Notes: generated by a model from the sequence alone, not told the origin. Positions 1-8,570 are shown, counted from the stretch's first letter. The stretch is 64,000 nt of DNA from Bacteroidales bacterium (GCA_017446745.1 JAFSQF010000004.1:1-64000), one strand, 5' to 3'. A program made the numbers and translations.

Positions 1-1
1 G

Positions 2-499
2 CCCATGCAGAGCACCAAGAACGCTTTCCTCTTCTCGTGCTACACCGGCTTGCTCATCGGCGAGGTGGAGCAGCTGCGCTGGGACAGCATCCGCTACAGC
101 GGCATGGGTCCCGTGCTGGTGCGCCGTGTCGAGGGCCTCGACGAGATGGTGAAAATTCCGGTCATCCAGCCGGCCAACAACATCCTGAAAACGCTCGAAA
201 ACGAATACGCCCAACTGCCCGCCGAACAGCGCGACGACCGCGTCTTCCATCTCTGTAGCGAGACGGCTATAGGCAAGCACCTGCGCCTCTGGGCCGACAA
301 CGCCCATATCGATAAGAAAATCAACTACTCCACCTCGCGCCACACTTTCGCCACCATGGCCCTGCGCGCCGGCATCGACCTCCTCGTCGTGGCCCGCTGG
401 TGCGGCTACGCCAAGGTGCAGTCGGCTCAGGTCTATGCCGACATGGTCGACCGCGTTGCGCGCTCCGACGGCGAAATCCTCGAGGCCGCCTTCAGTTGA
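2..499 (+). CDS. Tyrosine recombinase/phage-type integrase, C-terminal part (5' end outside window)
   Basis: The reading frame is open to the window edge, so the N-terminal DNA-binding half is missing; the Met at base 5 is probably internal. The visible part matches the catalytic domain of tyrosine recombinases, which cut and rejoin DNA through a tyrosine. The second arginine box (SRHTFAT) and the terminal tyrosine (SAQVYADM) are present. Three other catalytic positions look changed: the first arginine of the usual TGLR box is Leu (TGLLIGE), the His three residues before the second Arg is Ser (STSRH), and the LGH histidine is Tyr (CGYAKV). The family call is firm; activity is doubtful. Confidence 0.8.
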   Translation, partial: PMQSTKNAFLFSCYTGLLIGEVEQLRWDSIRYSGMGPVLVRRVEGLDEMVKIPVIQPANNILKTLENEYAQLPAEQRDDRVFHLCSETAIGKHLRLWADNAHIDKKINYSTSRHTFATMALRAGIDLLVVARWCGYAKVQSAQVYADMVDRVARSDGEILEAAFS

Positions 500-522
500 T
501 GCCATCAAATCCCATCCCCCCG

Positions 523-561
523 AAAAAAACGTCCGCAGTATCTTCTGCGGACGTTTTTTTT
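523..561. terminator. Bidirectional intrinsic terminator
   Basis: A 9-bp stem (CGTCCGCAG at 530-538 with CTGCGGACG at 545-553) is flanked by an A-run and a T-run. It can end both the integrase transcript and the convergent fucosidase transcript. A near copy lies at 26965-26988. Confidence 0.85.
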
Positions 562-1933
562 ACAGTATCTCTACCACCACGGCGTGTTTCGTCTTCTTCT
601 TCACGCGGTAGACTATGCCTTCCACCTCGATGCGCGACGGTGGTGTCTCACCCTCCTCAAGGAAATAGATAATGTATTGGTGTGCACCGTCTTTGCTCTG
701 TGTGTAGCGCACGCGACCCTGCACGTAGGGTTTCAGCGGTCGTGTGCCGTAGATGGCGTAGCCGTTCTCTTTCAGCCATGCCCCAATCTCTTCCATGCGC
801 TGCAGGCAGGGCTCCGGGATCTCACCCTCTGCCGTGGGGCCTACGTTTAGCAGCAGGTTGCCACCCTTCGCCACAACGTCGCAAAGCATGTGTATCAGTT
901 CGTTGGTCGACTTGTAGTTGTCGTTGGGCACGTAGCTCCAGCTGTCGCCCATCGTCATGCAGGTCTCCCAAGGGTAGGGGAGGGGCTCGTCGGGAATCTG
1001 CTTCTCCGGCGTGCGGTAGTTCTCATATTTGCCGCCCACGCTGCGGTCCACGATCAGCAGGTCGCGGTTGTTTTCGCGCGCCATGGCGGCAATCTTAGGA
1101 ATGTTGATGTCCTGTATCTGCCCGCTGCAGCCCAGCCACGGGCGTGTCTCGTCGTTCACGCTCCAGGCCGGACGTATCCAGCCCCCGTCGAGCCATAGGA
1201 TGTCGATGTCGCCGTAGTTGTGCGTCAGCTCGCGTATCTGGCGGTAGGTGAAGTCGCAGTATTGGCGCCACCGCTTGGGGTTCTGGCTGATGTCGTAGTT
1301 CACGTTGCGGTCCGGCGTGGCCCATTCCGGCGCCCAATAGTCGGGGCAGTGCCAGTCGGGCTTCGAGAAATAGTAGCCTATCCACAGCCCCTGGGCGCGG
1401 AACGCCTCGGTGAGGGCTTTCGTGATGTCGCTGTTTTTGTTCTTGAAATAGGGGCAGCTGCTGTGCACAGTGCTGTAGGTGGTTTCCTCTGTACCGAAAA
1501 GACAGAAGCCGTCGTGGTGCTTTGTGGTGAAAATCATGTATTTCATGCCAGCATTGGCGGCGGCTTTCGCCCATCTGATGGCGTTGAATCGCTTGGGATT
1601 GAAGGTGGTGTTGAGGGCCTGATACTGGCGTTTGTATTCGTCGTAGGGCACCCCGCGACGGTTCACCCAGGGCTCGCTGCAGAGCCCCCACGACTCCACC
1701 TCGCCCCATTGCGAATAGATGCCCCAGTGGGCCATGAAGCCGAATTTCAGGTCCTGCCATTCCCCTATGCGGTGCACTATCACGGGGTTGGTCTCCTCCT
1801 TCTGCTCCTCGATGGTGTCGCGCACAAACGGCGTCGCCGGCGCACGGTCGGTTTGCTGCTCCTGCGCTGCGAGGCTCGAAAAGTGGAAGCTGATAGCTGT
1901 AATCAATGCTAATGCAATGGTAATCTTATTCAT
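560..1933 (-). CDS. Secreted alpha-L-fucosidase, GH29 family
   Basis: Glycoside hydrolase family 29 enzyme that removes alpha-linked L-fucose from glycans, probably in the periplasm or outside the cell. The start at 1933 gives a clean signal peptide (MNKITIALALITAISFHFSS) and 457 residues; an upstream in-frame Met would add 14 charged residues before the signal. Family hallmarks are KFGFMAHWGIYSQWGEVESW near the N-terminus, TTKHHDGFCLF, and DILWLDGGW, whose Asp249 is at the nucleophile position. A late KGGNLLLNVGPTAEGEIP block is also typical. It stands alone with no sus-type partners nearby. Fucose release fits a gut mucin or plant-glycan diet, which is inference. Confidence 0.93.
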   Translation of the reverse strand: MNKITIALALITAISFHFSSLAAQEQQTDRAPATPFVRDTIEEQKEETNPVIVHRIGEWQDLKFGFMAHWGIYSQWGEVESWGLCSEPWVNRRGVPYDEYKRQYQALNTTFNPKRFNAIRWAKAAANAGMKYMIFTTKHHDGFCLFGTEETTYSTVHSSCPYFKNKNSDITKALTEAFRAQGLWIGYYFSKPDWHCPDYWAPEWATPDRNVNYDISQNPKRWRQYCDFTYRQIRELTHNYGDIDILWLDGGWIRPAWSVNDETRPWLGCSGQIQDINIPKIAAMARENNRDLLIVDRSVGGKYENYRTPEKQIPDEPLPYPWETCMTMGDSWSYVPNDNYKSTNELIHMLCDVVAKGGNLLLNVGPTAEGEIPEPCLQRMEEIGAWLKENGYAIYGTRPLKPYVQGRVRYTQSKDGAHQYIIYFLEEGETPPSRIEVEGIVYRVKKKTKHAVVVEIL

Positions 1934-2011
1934 GCCGTGTTTTTTTTTGTTCTTGTTGCAAGCGGTAAAAATCATGTGAATTGAATAGGATTAAAGTGGT
2001 GACATAATCTT

Positions 2012-2038
2012 GTCGCAGGCGGGGACGCCCGCGTACCA
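2012..2038 (-). repeat. Dispersed 25-bp GC-rich element, reverse copy
   Basis: The bottom strand reads GGTACGCGGGCGTCCCCGCC followed by TGCGA. One of at least seven copies outside the giant gene (2274, 2309, 6555, 33161, 51685 and a decayed one at 51719). Confidence 0.85.
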
Positions 2039-2213
2039 AGTCTGCAATGCCGTCCATTTGTTGGTTAATTGATAGCGATTGCTGTTCGAAATTAATATTG
2101 TCGTTAATTGTAGTCTCAAATCCTAAAATATTTTCGTTGTTTCCGCTTTTTTCGTTCTTTTCGCAATAAAAGTTCTTTTTCGCAGAATGCGAAAAGCTCC
2201 TTGTTCGCTGTTG

Positions 2214-2259
2214 GAAAAAAAAACGGGTCGCCGCACTATGCAGCGACCCGCATTTTTTT
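2214..2259. terminator. Terminator hairpin downstream of rocD
   Basis: The stem CGGGTCGC (2224-2231) pairs with GCGACCCG (2243-2250), with an A-run before and a T-run after. It can end the leftward rocD transcript and any rightward transcript. Confidence 0.75.
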
Positions 2260-2273
2260 GAGGATTGTGTGTT

Positions 2274-2334
2274 GGTACGCGGGCGTCCCGCCTGCGATCT
2301 GCCAGTTTGGTACGCGGGCGTCCCGCCTGCGATC
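2274..2334 (+). repeat. Dispersed 25-bp GC-rich element, two direct copies
   Basis: Two identical copies start at 2274 and 2309. Each reads GGTACGCGGGCGTCCCGCCT then GCGATC. Read on the bottom strand in one frame, each codes IAGGTPAYQ, which resembles the AGGTPTYQT segment of the giant protein at 38942-50551. Confidence 0.9.
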
Positions 2335-2355
2335 ATCAATCCCGCCCGTCACTTC

Positions 2356-3576
2356 TCATTCAAACGACGCAATGGCTTTCTTTATTATCTCGATAGCCTC
2401 GCGCAGCTGCTCCTCGGTGATCACCAGCGGAGGAGCGAAGCGGATGATGTGCTGGTGGGTCGGCTTGGCGAGCACGCCCATGTCGCGCATCTTCAGGCAC
2501 ACGTCCCAGGCCTCTTTGCCGTTGCGTGGCTTGATGATGATGGCGTTCAGCAGGCCTTTGCCGCGCACCTTCTCGATCATGGGGCTCTTGAAGGCCGACA
2601 TTTCGTCGCGGAAAATCTTGCCCAAGCGCTCGGCGTTCTCCATCAGGTGCTCATCCTTAATCACCTGTAGGGCAGCGATGCTCACCTTGGCGGCTATCGG
2701 GTTGCCTCCGAAGGTCGAGCCGTGCTCGCCGGGCTTGATGTTCAGCATGATGTCGTCGTCGGCAAGCACGCAGCTCACCGGCACCACGCCGCCGCCCAGG
2801 GCCTTGCCGAGGATGAGGATGTCCGGACGCACCCTTTCGTGGTCGCAGGCCAGCATCTTGCCCGTGCGGGCTATGCCGCACTGCACCTCGTCGGCCATGA
2901 ACAGCACGTTGTATTTGTGGCAGATGTCATAGCATTTCTTCAGGTAGCCCTCGTCGGGCACGTAAACGCCGGCCTCGCCTTGGATGGGCTCCACCAGGAA
3001 ACCGGCAATCTTATCGCCATGCTCCGCAAGCACCTTCTCCAATGCCTCGGGGTCGTTGTAGGGGATGCGGATGAATCCCGGCGTCATCGGGCCGTAGTTG
3101 GCATAGCTCTCAGGGTCGTTGCTCATGGTGATGATGGTGATGGTGCGCCCGTGGAAGTTGCCCTCGCAGCACACTATCATCACCTCGTCGTTCTTGATGC
3201 CTTTCTTCACCACGCCCCAGCGGCGTGCCAGCTTCAGCGCCGTCTCGTCGGCCTCGGCACCGCTGTTCATGGGCAGCACCTTCTCGTAGCCGAAATATTC
3301 GGTCACGTATTTCTCCCACTCGCCCAAGCAGTTGTTGTAGAATGCACGGCTCGAGAGGGTCAGTTCGTGTGCCTGGTCGCACAGGGCCTTGATAATCTTC
3401 GGGTGGCAGTGCCCCTGGTTCACAGCCGAGTAGGCCGAAAGAAAGTCGAAATATTTCTTGCCCTCGCAGTCCCACACAAAGGCTCCTTCGCCTTTGGCAA
3501 GCACTACGGGTAGCGGATGATAGTTATGGGCGCCGTATTTGGCTTCCATTTCCATGAATTGCTCTGATTTCGTCAT
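2356..3576 (-). CDS. rocD: Ornithine--oxo-acid aminotransferase
   Basis: Class III PLP-dependent aminotransferase that converts L-ornithine plus 2-oxoglutarate to glutamate-5-semialdehyde and glutamate, linking arginine/ornithine breakdown with proline. The 406-residue length is normal. Visible motifs are [45 protein letters not shown] and [10 protein letters not shown], whose Lys258 is the PLP-binding lysine. STFGGNP follows, as in ornithine aminotransferases. It is a single gene between a terminator and its own promoter. Acetylornithine aminotransferase is the nearest alternative, but the N-terminal [18 protein letters not shown] block favours RocD. Confidence 0.93.
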   Translation of the reverse strand: MTKSEQFMEMEAKYGAHNYHPLPVVLAKGEGAFVWDCEGKKYFDFLSAYSAVNQGHCHPKIIKALCDQAHELTLSSRAFYNNCLGEWEKYVTEYFGYEKVLPMNSGAEADETALKLARRWGVVKKGIKNDEVMIVCCEGNFHGRTITIITMSNDPESYANYGPMTPGFIRIPYNDPEALEKVLAEHGDKIAGFLVEPIQGEAGVYVPDEGYLKKCYDICHKYNVLFMADEVQCGIARTGKMLACDHERVRPDILILGKALGGGVVPVSCVLADDDIMLNIKPGEHGSTFGGNPIAAKVSIAALQVIKDEHLMENAERLGKIFRDEMSAFKSPMIEKVRGKGLLNAIIIKPRNGKEAWDVCLKMRDMGVLAKPTHQHIIRFAPPLVITEEQLREAIEIIKKAIASFE

Positions 3577-3621
3577 AGTTATATTGATTTTTTATGTGTT
3601 TTAACGTCTCAAAAAACGCTG

Positions 3622-3629
3622 CAAATATA
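3622..3629 (-). promoter_or_regulatory. Bacteroidota-type -7 element for rocD
   Basis: CAAATATA on the top strand is TATATTTG on the bottom strand, matching TAnnTTTG. It lies 46 bases upstream of the rocD start. Confidence 0.5.
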
Positions 3630-3686
3630 CACATTTTTTTTATTTTTTTACTTTTTTCTTGTTCTTCTCCCCACTTTGCTTCGCGA

Positions 3687-3711
3687 AATCTCGTAAATCT
3701 CGTAAATCTCG
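3687..3711 (+). repeat. 10-bp tandem repeat (AATCTCGTAA-type)
   Basis: The unit AATCTCGTAA is present about two and a half times just upstream of rocD on the far side of its promoter. Confidence 0.6.
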
Positions 3712-3763
3712 TTTTTCGTCGTTTTCGCAATAATCATTTTTGCAGAATGCGAAGAGCTCAAAA

Positions 3764-3794
3764 AAAGCGGCGCATCAATATGCGCCGCTTTTAA
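3764..3794 (-). terminator. Terminator of the T9SS PKD protein gene
   Basis: The stem AGCGGCGCAT pairs with ATGCGCCGCT around the loop CAAT. An A-run on its left makes a T-run for leftward transcripts arriving from the gene that ends at 3810. Confidence 0.8.
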
Positions 3795-3809
3795 AATTTT
3801 TCAGTTCGC

Positions 3810-5453
3810 TTATCGTCTCACCACGCGGCGCACCGCCGTGCCGCTGTCGGTCACGATGCGAAGCAGGTAGGTGCCCGGGGCCATTGTCGTGAGGTCCACA
3901 TCGCCCCCATCGGCGCTCAGCAGCCTCTTGCCAGTCAGGTCCATCACCTCCACGCGCCGCACCGGTTCCGCGCTCTCCACGCGTACCACCCCTGCCGTGG
4001 GGTTGGGGCTGACGGTGGCCCTTAATGGCTCCACACTTCCGATGCCGGCATTGCCTTGCGTCACGGCGCGGATCATCCAGGTGGCTATAATATTACCTGA
4101 GTGTTCTGAAACATAATATCTCCCATTCCCCGATTTCGGCCAGCTAAAACCACCGTTTCTGTCTTCACTCGAATGGCAGACTGCGCATGGATAATTATGC
4201 TCGCCTATATAGTCGAATCCAATCCATAAGTCCTCGGTGGGGTCGAGCGTCATTCCGCCCGATAGGGCTATGTTTTTCCATCCTCCCTCGTTGAAGGTCA
4301 TGACGGAATCGAGCACTATGTTGTCCTGCGATGGCTTGCTCCCTTGATATACATAAAGGTGGTAGTCGCCGGATGCATCACCGTAGCTGTCGCTTACGAC
4401 ATATATCTGCACTTCGCGCAATGTGGCGCGTCCCTCCAAGTGCATCGCGGGGATTCGTATGCCCCATATCCTGTCATTGCTTTTTGGCGCTGCACCAATA
4501 TATTCATCATTGCAATAGGCCAAGGTGTCGCCCCACTGGCCGCGCCAGTCTACAACCGTCACCTCGTGCGATGCTGTGGCGGTTTGGTCGCCTCGCGTGG
4601 CGGTGAGGGTCACGGTGTAGGTGCCCGCCTGGCTCCATACGGCATCCACGGTGGCCCCAGTGGCCGATGTGGGCGTGGCTCCCTCTATGTCCCAGGCATA
4701 GCTGGCATCGTCGGGACCGTCGGCAGCAAAACCTATCGTGTCGTAGACGGCAACGGAGTTTATGTTGTAATAGTAGCTGACAGTATTTTGCCATGTCGCC
4801 CCGACGATTTCCACCTCCAATGGACTGACGCTGGTGCCGAAGGTGATGCGCGGACGGAAGTTGTAGGTCGTGGCGTCGGCGGGTAGCGCGCTGATGCTGT
4901 AGGTGGTGGCGTCCGAGGCGGTTTGTATCGACCGCAAGCTGCCCGGCGCGTCGCCCAGGAAGTAGTGCTGGTTCTCGTAGGTGTCGTTGTTGTCCACCAC
5001 CGTCACCGCCAGATTGGCATTGCCGCTGTAGTTGAAGGGTGCATCCAACGTGATGGTGATGTCTGCCGGTCCATTGGGCATCGTCACCCCCGAGGTGCTC
5101 ACCAGGTCGCCGCAGGACACAGTCACCCAGCCGTTCGTGCCGCTGTAGTCGCTCTGCGTGGTCTCCGTCAGGTAGATGTGGAACGTACGTTCTAAGGGCG
5201 TGCATCCCCCTCCCAACTGGGGATGGTCCGAGTGGCGGAATGTGATGCTGTTGATGGTGCAGCCCCCGCCCAACTCGGAAGCGGTGTAGATAAACTGTGA
5301 CACCGAGTTCTTGTAGTAGCAGTCCGTGGGTATACTCCCCGAACTCGACGTAAAGCCACCTATGGTAACGTCCTGCGCCGTTGCTTTAGGGGCCGTGGCA
5401 ACCATCGTCACTGCTGCCGCCATAACAAAGAAAAGTGTACTCAATTTTTTCAT
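3810..5453 (-). CDS. T9SS-secreted PKD-domain protein
   Basis: A 547-residue exported protein. It has a signal peptide (MKKLSTLFFVMAAAVTMVAT, then an Ala-rich cleavage region) and an N-terminal half resembling the beta-sandwich modules of Bacteroidota surface proteins. A PKD-like fold lies near residues 235-305 (YAWDIEGATP, then GTYTVTLTATRGD), followed by another beta-rich region. The last ~75 residues form a type A T9SS sorting domain: NPTAGVVRVES, VEVMDLTGKRLLSADG and APGTYLLRIVTDSG, ending in RRVVRR. Such proteins cross the outer membrane through the Por machinery and are anchored to A-LPS or released. Substrate or partner is unknown. Confidence 0.85.
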   Translation of the reverse strand: MKKLSTLFFVMAAAVTMVATAPKATAQDVTIGGFTSSSGSIPTDCYYKNSVSQFIYTASELGGGCTINSITFRHSDHPQLGGGCTPLERTFHIYLTETTQSDYSGTNGWVTVSCGDLVSTSGVTMPNGPADITITLDAPFNYSGNANLAVTVVDNNDTYENQHYFLGDAPGSLRSIQTASDATTYSISALPADATTYNFRPRITFGTSVSPLEVEIVGATWQNTVSYYYNINSVAVYDTIGFAADGPDDASYAWDIEGATPTSATGATVDAVWSQAGTYTVTLTATRGDQTATASHEVTVVDWRGQWGDTLAYCNDEYIGAAPKSNDRIWGIRIPAMHLEGRATLREVQIYVVSDSYGDASGDYHLYVYQGSKPSQDNIVLDSVMTFNEGGWKNIALSGGMTLDPTEDLWIGFDYIGEHNYPCAVCHSSEDRNGGFSWPKSGNGRYYVSEHSGNIIATWMIRAVTQGNAGIGSVEPLRATVSPNPTAGVVRVESAEPVRRVEVMDLTGKRLLSADGGDVDLTTMAPGTYLLRIVTDSGTAVRRVVRR

Positions 5454-5625
5454 AAATAATATGTTTTTAGTTGATGATGGAGTTGTAATTATCCTAAATT
5501 CCGCAAACGCGGTTTTAACAATATGGGCAACAGACTGTTGATAACTTTATAGGGCAAACTGTCGCCCATGTCAGTAATTGTTCGTGTCTTTGCAGTGAAT
5601 TAAAAAACAAAAAAATATAACAATT

Positions 5626-5910
5626 ATGGGTGCAAAAATACAAATAAAAGACGATTCGATATACAGTTTTGGCGGTTTTTATTTCTGCATAGACCATTTT
5701 CGTAAAATCGGGCTCTCAAATCTTATAGATAACACATTGGGTATTAGAGGTAAATGCGCCAAGAACAGTTATTCTGAGATTTTTGAAACTATAATGGCCA
5801 TATACCTCACAGGAATGTCCAGAATCGAAGATGTCCATAGACTTTCAGCCCAATTTTCTGAAAAATCGCAAGGTTACAAGCTGTGCAGCCCCGACACGAT
5901 GCTATCTTAG
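5626..5910 (+). pseudogene. IS1380-like transposase, N-terminal remnant
   Basis: 95 codons that resemble the start of IS1380-family transposases: an IKDDSIYSFGGFYF opening, NSYSEIFETIMAIYLTGMSR, IEDVHRL, then CSPDTML, after which a stop cuts off the DDE catalytic region. IS1380 transposases are usually more than 400 residues long, so this is a relic. The next ~190 bases are AT-rich and include a frame ending in a stop near 6097, possibly more decayed IS sequence. The low GC contrasts with both neighbours and fits acquired DNA. Confidence 0.65.
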
Positions 5911-6325
5911 GCTTAAACCCGTCAGATGCTCCTAAAAAAAATTACCAGAACAAATGTTAAAAATGTTTGAGGATTTTAGGTCAAAAAAGATTTTGCCGAG
6001 TTCAATTTTTCTTTTTGGAGAAGTATTTCTCAGCAGATCGCAATTGTCTATTGTGTGTCTTTTAACATTTTGGTATGCGTTTCTTAATGGAACTTAGGCA
6101 GTTTGTGTTTTTATAATAATGGTCATCAATGTTATGGTGATAAAATTTTTTTTCATTTTCTTGGTGCTTTTTCTTGTAATTCAAATATTTTGTGTAATTT
6201 TGTACCGATTTGGAGTTGGATTCCAAATCGGTACAAAGTCTGTGTAATAGAATGATATCCAAGATGCTCGCTCGCTGCTAATGGCATAGAGTGTGTTAAT
6301 TGGAAACAGTGTTTGACAAATTGAT
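5911..6325. other. AT-rich gene-free stretch after the IS relic
   Basis: No intact gene is visible in these 415 bases. The sequence is strongly AT-rich and probably contains further IS debris, then the promoter region of the ABC ATPase gene. Confidence 0.6.
6195..6202 (+). promoter_or_regulatory. -7 element upstream of the ABC ATPase gene
   Basis: TAATTTTG matches TAnnTTTG exactly, with a TTG 18 bases upstream. It would leave a leader of about 120 bases before the start at 6326. Confidence 0.45.
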
Positions 6326-8095
6326 ATGGAACAAGGTGATATTGTGCTTGAAGTTAAGGATCTGTCTGTCTCCTTCGATGGGCGGACGGTTGTGGACAAC
6401 GTAGGCTATATGCTGCGGCGTGGACGCACGCTTGGCATTGTTGGCGAAAGTGGCAGTGGCAAGAGCGTCAGCTCGTTGGCCATCATGGGTCTGCTGCCCT
6501 CCGGTGGGCATTGTAGCGTCGAGGGCTCCATCCGTTTCTTCGGCAGCCCCGCCTGGTACGCGGGCGTCCCCGCCTGCGAAAACGACAACAAAATCCATCC
6601 CACTTCATCCGAAGCAGACAACCCTGGTATAGAACTCGTAGGCCTCGACGAGGATCATTTCCGCCATCTGCGTGGCAACCACATCGCCATGATCTTCCAA
6701 GAGCCCATGACTTCGCTCAACCCCGTGCAACGCTGCGGCGCGCAGGTGGTCGAGATGCTGCGCCTCCACGAGGAGGTGTCCAAAGAAGAGGCGCGCCGTC
6801 GTGCCATAGCGCTCTTCAACGAGGTCCTCTTGCCACGTCCGGAAAAAATCTTCGACAGCTATCCCCACGAGCTCAGCGGAGGCCAGAAACAGCGTGTTAT
6901 GATTGCCATGGCCTTGATTTGCAACCCCGACATCATCATCGCCGACGAGCCTACCACGGCCCTCGACGTCACCGTGCAGAAAACCATCCTCGACCTCCTG
7001 CGACACCTCCAGCAGCAGCGCAACATCGCCGTGATCTTCATCAGCCACGACCTCGGCGTCATTGCCCAGGTGGCCGACGACATCGCTGTGATGTACCGTG
7101 GCCGCATCGTCGAGCAGGGCCTCGCCCGCCAGGTGCTCGCCAACCCCCGCCAGCCCTACACCCAGGGCCTCCTCGCCTGCCGCCCGCCCCTTAACGCCCG
7201 TCCCCGTCGTCTCCCCACCGTCAGCGATTTTATGAAAGAATCCTCCACCCCTTCCAGCCCATTAACCCCATTAAACCCACCCACCCCCTCCACCCCCTCC
7301 GCCCCCCTCCTCTCCGTCCGCAACCTCTCCGTGCTTTTCGACCTCGAAAAGAACCTCTTCGGCAAACCCCGCAAACAGCTCACCGCCGTCGATAGCATCA
7401 GCTTCGATGTCTTCCGCGGCGAGACGTTCGGCCTGGTGGGCGAATCGGGCTGCGGCAAGACCACCCTCGGCCGCGCCATCCTCCGCCTCATCGACTCCGC
7501 TTCCGGCTCCATCACCTTCGACGGCCTACGCCTCGATACCCTCTCGCAACGCCAGATGCGCCGCCTCCGCCAAAAAATCCAGATCGTCTTCCAAGACCCT
7601 TATTCCTCGCTCAACCCGCGCAAAACCATAGGCCAGGCCATCATGGAACCTCTCCTCGTCTCCTCCAACCGACACCTTAGCCGCAGCGAAGCCCGCCGCA
7701 GGGTCGTCGACCTTATGGACCGCGTGGGTCTCCTGCCAGAATGGTTCGACCGCTATCCCCACGAGTTCTCCGGCGGTCAGCGCCAACGCGTCTGTATCGC
7801 TCGCGCCTTGATCCTCCAGCCCGACCTGGTCATCTGCGACGAGTCGGTCTCGGCCCTCGACGTCTCGGTCCAGGCCCAGGTGCTCAACCTCCTCAACGAA
7901 CTCAAGGAGCAGTATGGCTACACATATATCTTCATCTCGCACGACCTCTCCGTGGTGCATTTCCTCTCCGACCGCATCATGGTGATGCGCCGCGGCGCTC
8001 TCGTCGAACTTGCCGAATCCGACCAGCTCTTCAGCAACCCCACCACTGAATACACGAAAAAACTCCTCGACGCCATACCTAAAATAGACGTCTGA
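6326..8095 (+). CDS. Fused double ATP-binding subunit of a peptide/nickel-type ABC importer
   Basis: One 589-residue chain carries two complete ABC ATPase domains of the DppD/DppF (YejF-like) class, which energise uptake of oligopeptides or similar solutes at the inner membrane. Domain 1 has Walker A GESGSGKS (40-47), signature LSGGQKQR and Walker B IIIADEPTTALD. Domain 2 has Walker A GESGCGKT, signature FSGGQRQR and Walker B LVICDESVSALD. No permease or binding protein is adjacent. Two oddities: an insertion of about 27 residues near residues 76-103 containing WYAGVPAC, coded by a dispersed 25-bp element, and a linker near 305-330 made of Pro/Thr/Ser from a CCCATTAAC-like satellite. Both domains look intact despite this. 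Confidence 0.92.
   Translation: MEQGDIVLEVKDLSVSFDGRTVVDNVGYMLRRGRTLGIVGESGSGKSVSSLAIMGLLPSGGHCSVEGSIRFFGSPAWYAGVPACENDNKIHPTSSEADNPGIELVGLDEDHFRHLRGNHIAMIFQEPMTSLNPVQRCGAQVVEMLRLHEEVSKEEARRRAIALFNEVLLPRPEKIFDSYPHELSGGQKQRVMIAMALICNPDIIIADEPTTALDVTVQKTILDLLRHLQQQRNIAVIFISHDLGVIAQVADDIAVMYRGRIVEQGLARQVLANPRQPYTQGLLACRPPLNARPRRLPTVSDFMKESSTPSSPLTPLNPPTPSTPSAPLLSVRNLSVLFDLEKNLFGKPRKQLTAVDSISFDVFRGETFGLVGESGCGKTTLGRAILRLIDSASGSITFDGLRLDTLSQRQMRRLRQKIQIVFQDPYSSLNPRKTIGQAIMEPLLVSSNRHLSRSEARRRVVDLMDRVGLLPEWFDRYPHEFSGGQRQRVCIARALILQPDLVICDESVSALDVSVQAQVLNLLNELKEQYGYTYIFISHDLSVVHFLSDRIMVMRRGALVELAESDQLFSNPTTEYTKKLLDAIPKIDV
6555..6579 (+). repeat. Dispersed 25-bp element inside the ABC ATPase gene
   Basis: Reads GGTACGCGGGCGTCCCCGCC then TGCGA, in frame as WYAGVPACE. 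It lies in a loop after Walker A where homologues usually run directly from SIRF-type to ELVGLDED-type sequence. Confidence 0.9.
7255..7312 (+). repeat. C-rich 9-bp satellite coding the inter-domain linker
   Basis: Starts with CCCATTAACCCCATTAAACC and decays into CCACCCCCT-like units. It codes SPLTPLNPPTPSTPSAP between the two ABC domains. The same 9-bp unit occurs between genes at 15783-15845 and 21718-21768. Confidence 0.75.
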
Positions 8096-8145
8096 GGAGT
8101 GATATTCTGATGCTTCGATGCTTGGGCATCAACTTCCAACACGCA

Positions 8146-8547
8146 CTACCGTTTCTTCGCCAGCATCTCTTTGGCTTCGATAGTCATCGTGGTGTGCGGC
8201 ACCACGCGCAGGCGCTCCTTGGGAATCAGCTTGCCCGTAACCTTGCATATCCCGTAGGTCTTGTTCTCTATGCGTATCAACGCGGCCTCAAGGTCTTTGA
8301 TGAATTTCTGCTGCCGCGCGGCCAAACGCGAGTTCTCCTCTTTCGAGAGCACGTTGCTGCCCTCTTCCATGGTCTTGAAGGTGGGTGAGGTGTCGTTCAC
8401 GTCGTTGCCCTCGTTGGCCACTGCCGAACGCAACTGCTCCAGATTACGCTTCGCTTCGTCCAACTTATTGAGAATTATTTCTTTGAATTCTTGTAACTCT
8501 TCGGTGGAATAGTATTTCTTCTCTTCCTGGGTTTCTTTTATTGCCAT
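8146..8547 (-). CDS. DksA/TraR-family regulator, cysteine-poor
   Basis: 133 residues from the Met at 8547 (an earlier Met would add an unlikely 16-residue leader). It has a helical coiled-coil N-terminal part (EELQEFKEIILNKLDEAKRN) and a C-terminal module like the DksA zinc-finger fold: YGICKVTGKLIPKERLRVVP then TMTIEAK. Only the first of the four zinc-binding cysteines remains, as in other Bacteroidota members of this family, so zinc binding is unlikely. DksA-type proteins act in the RNA polymerase secondary channel together with ppGpp; whether this one does so is inference. Confidence 0.85.
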   Translation of the reverse strand: MAIKETQEEKKYYSTEELQEFKEIILNKLDEAKRNLEQLRSAVANEGNDVNDTSPTFKTMEEGSNVLSKEENSRLAARQQKFIKDLEAALIRIENKTYGICKVTGKLIPKERLRVVPHTTMTIEAKEMLAKKR

Positions 8548-8570
8548 AGTGTTATGTATTTTTCGGAATG

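Larger units (their letters stand above)
1934..2355. other. 422-bp intergenic region rich in repeats
   Basis: No gene is visible. It holds one reverse and two forward copies of the GGTACGCGGGCGTCCCGCCT element, a 35-base segment (about 2157-2200) that recurs at 3722-3757, and a terminator hairpin. Confidence 0.8.
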
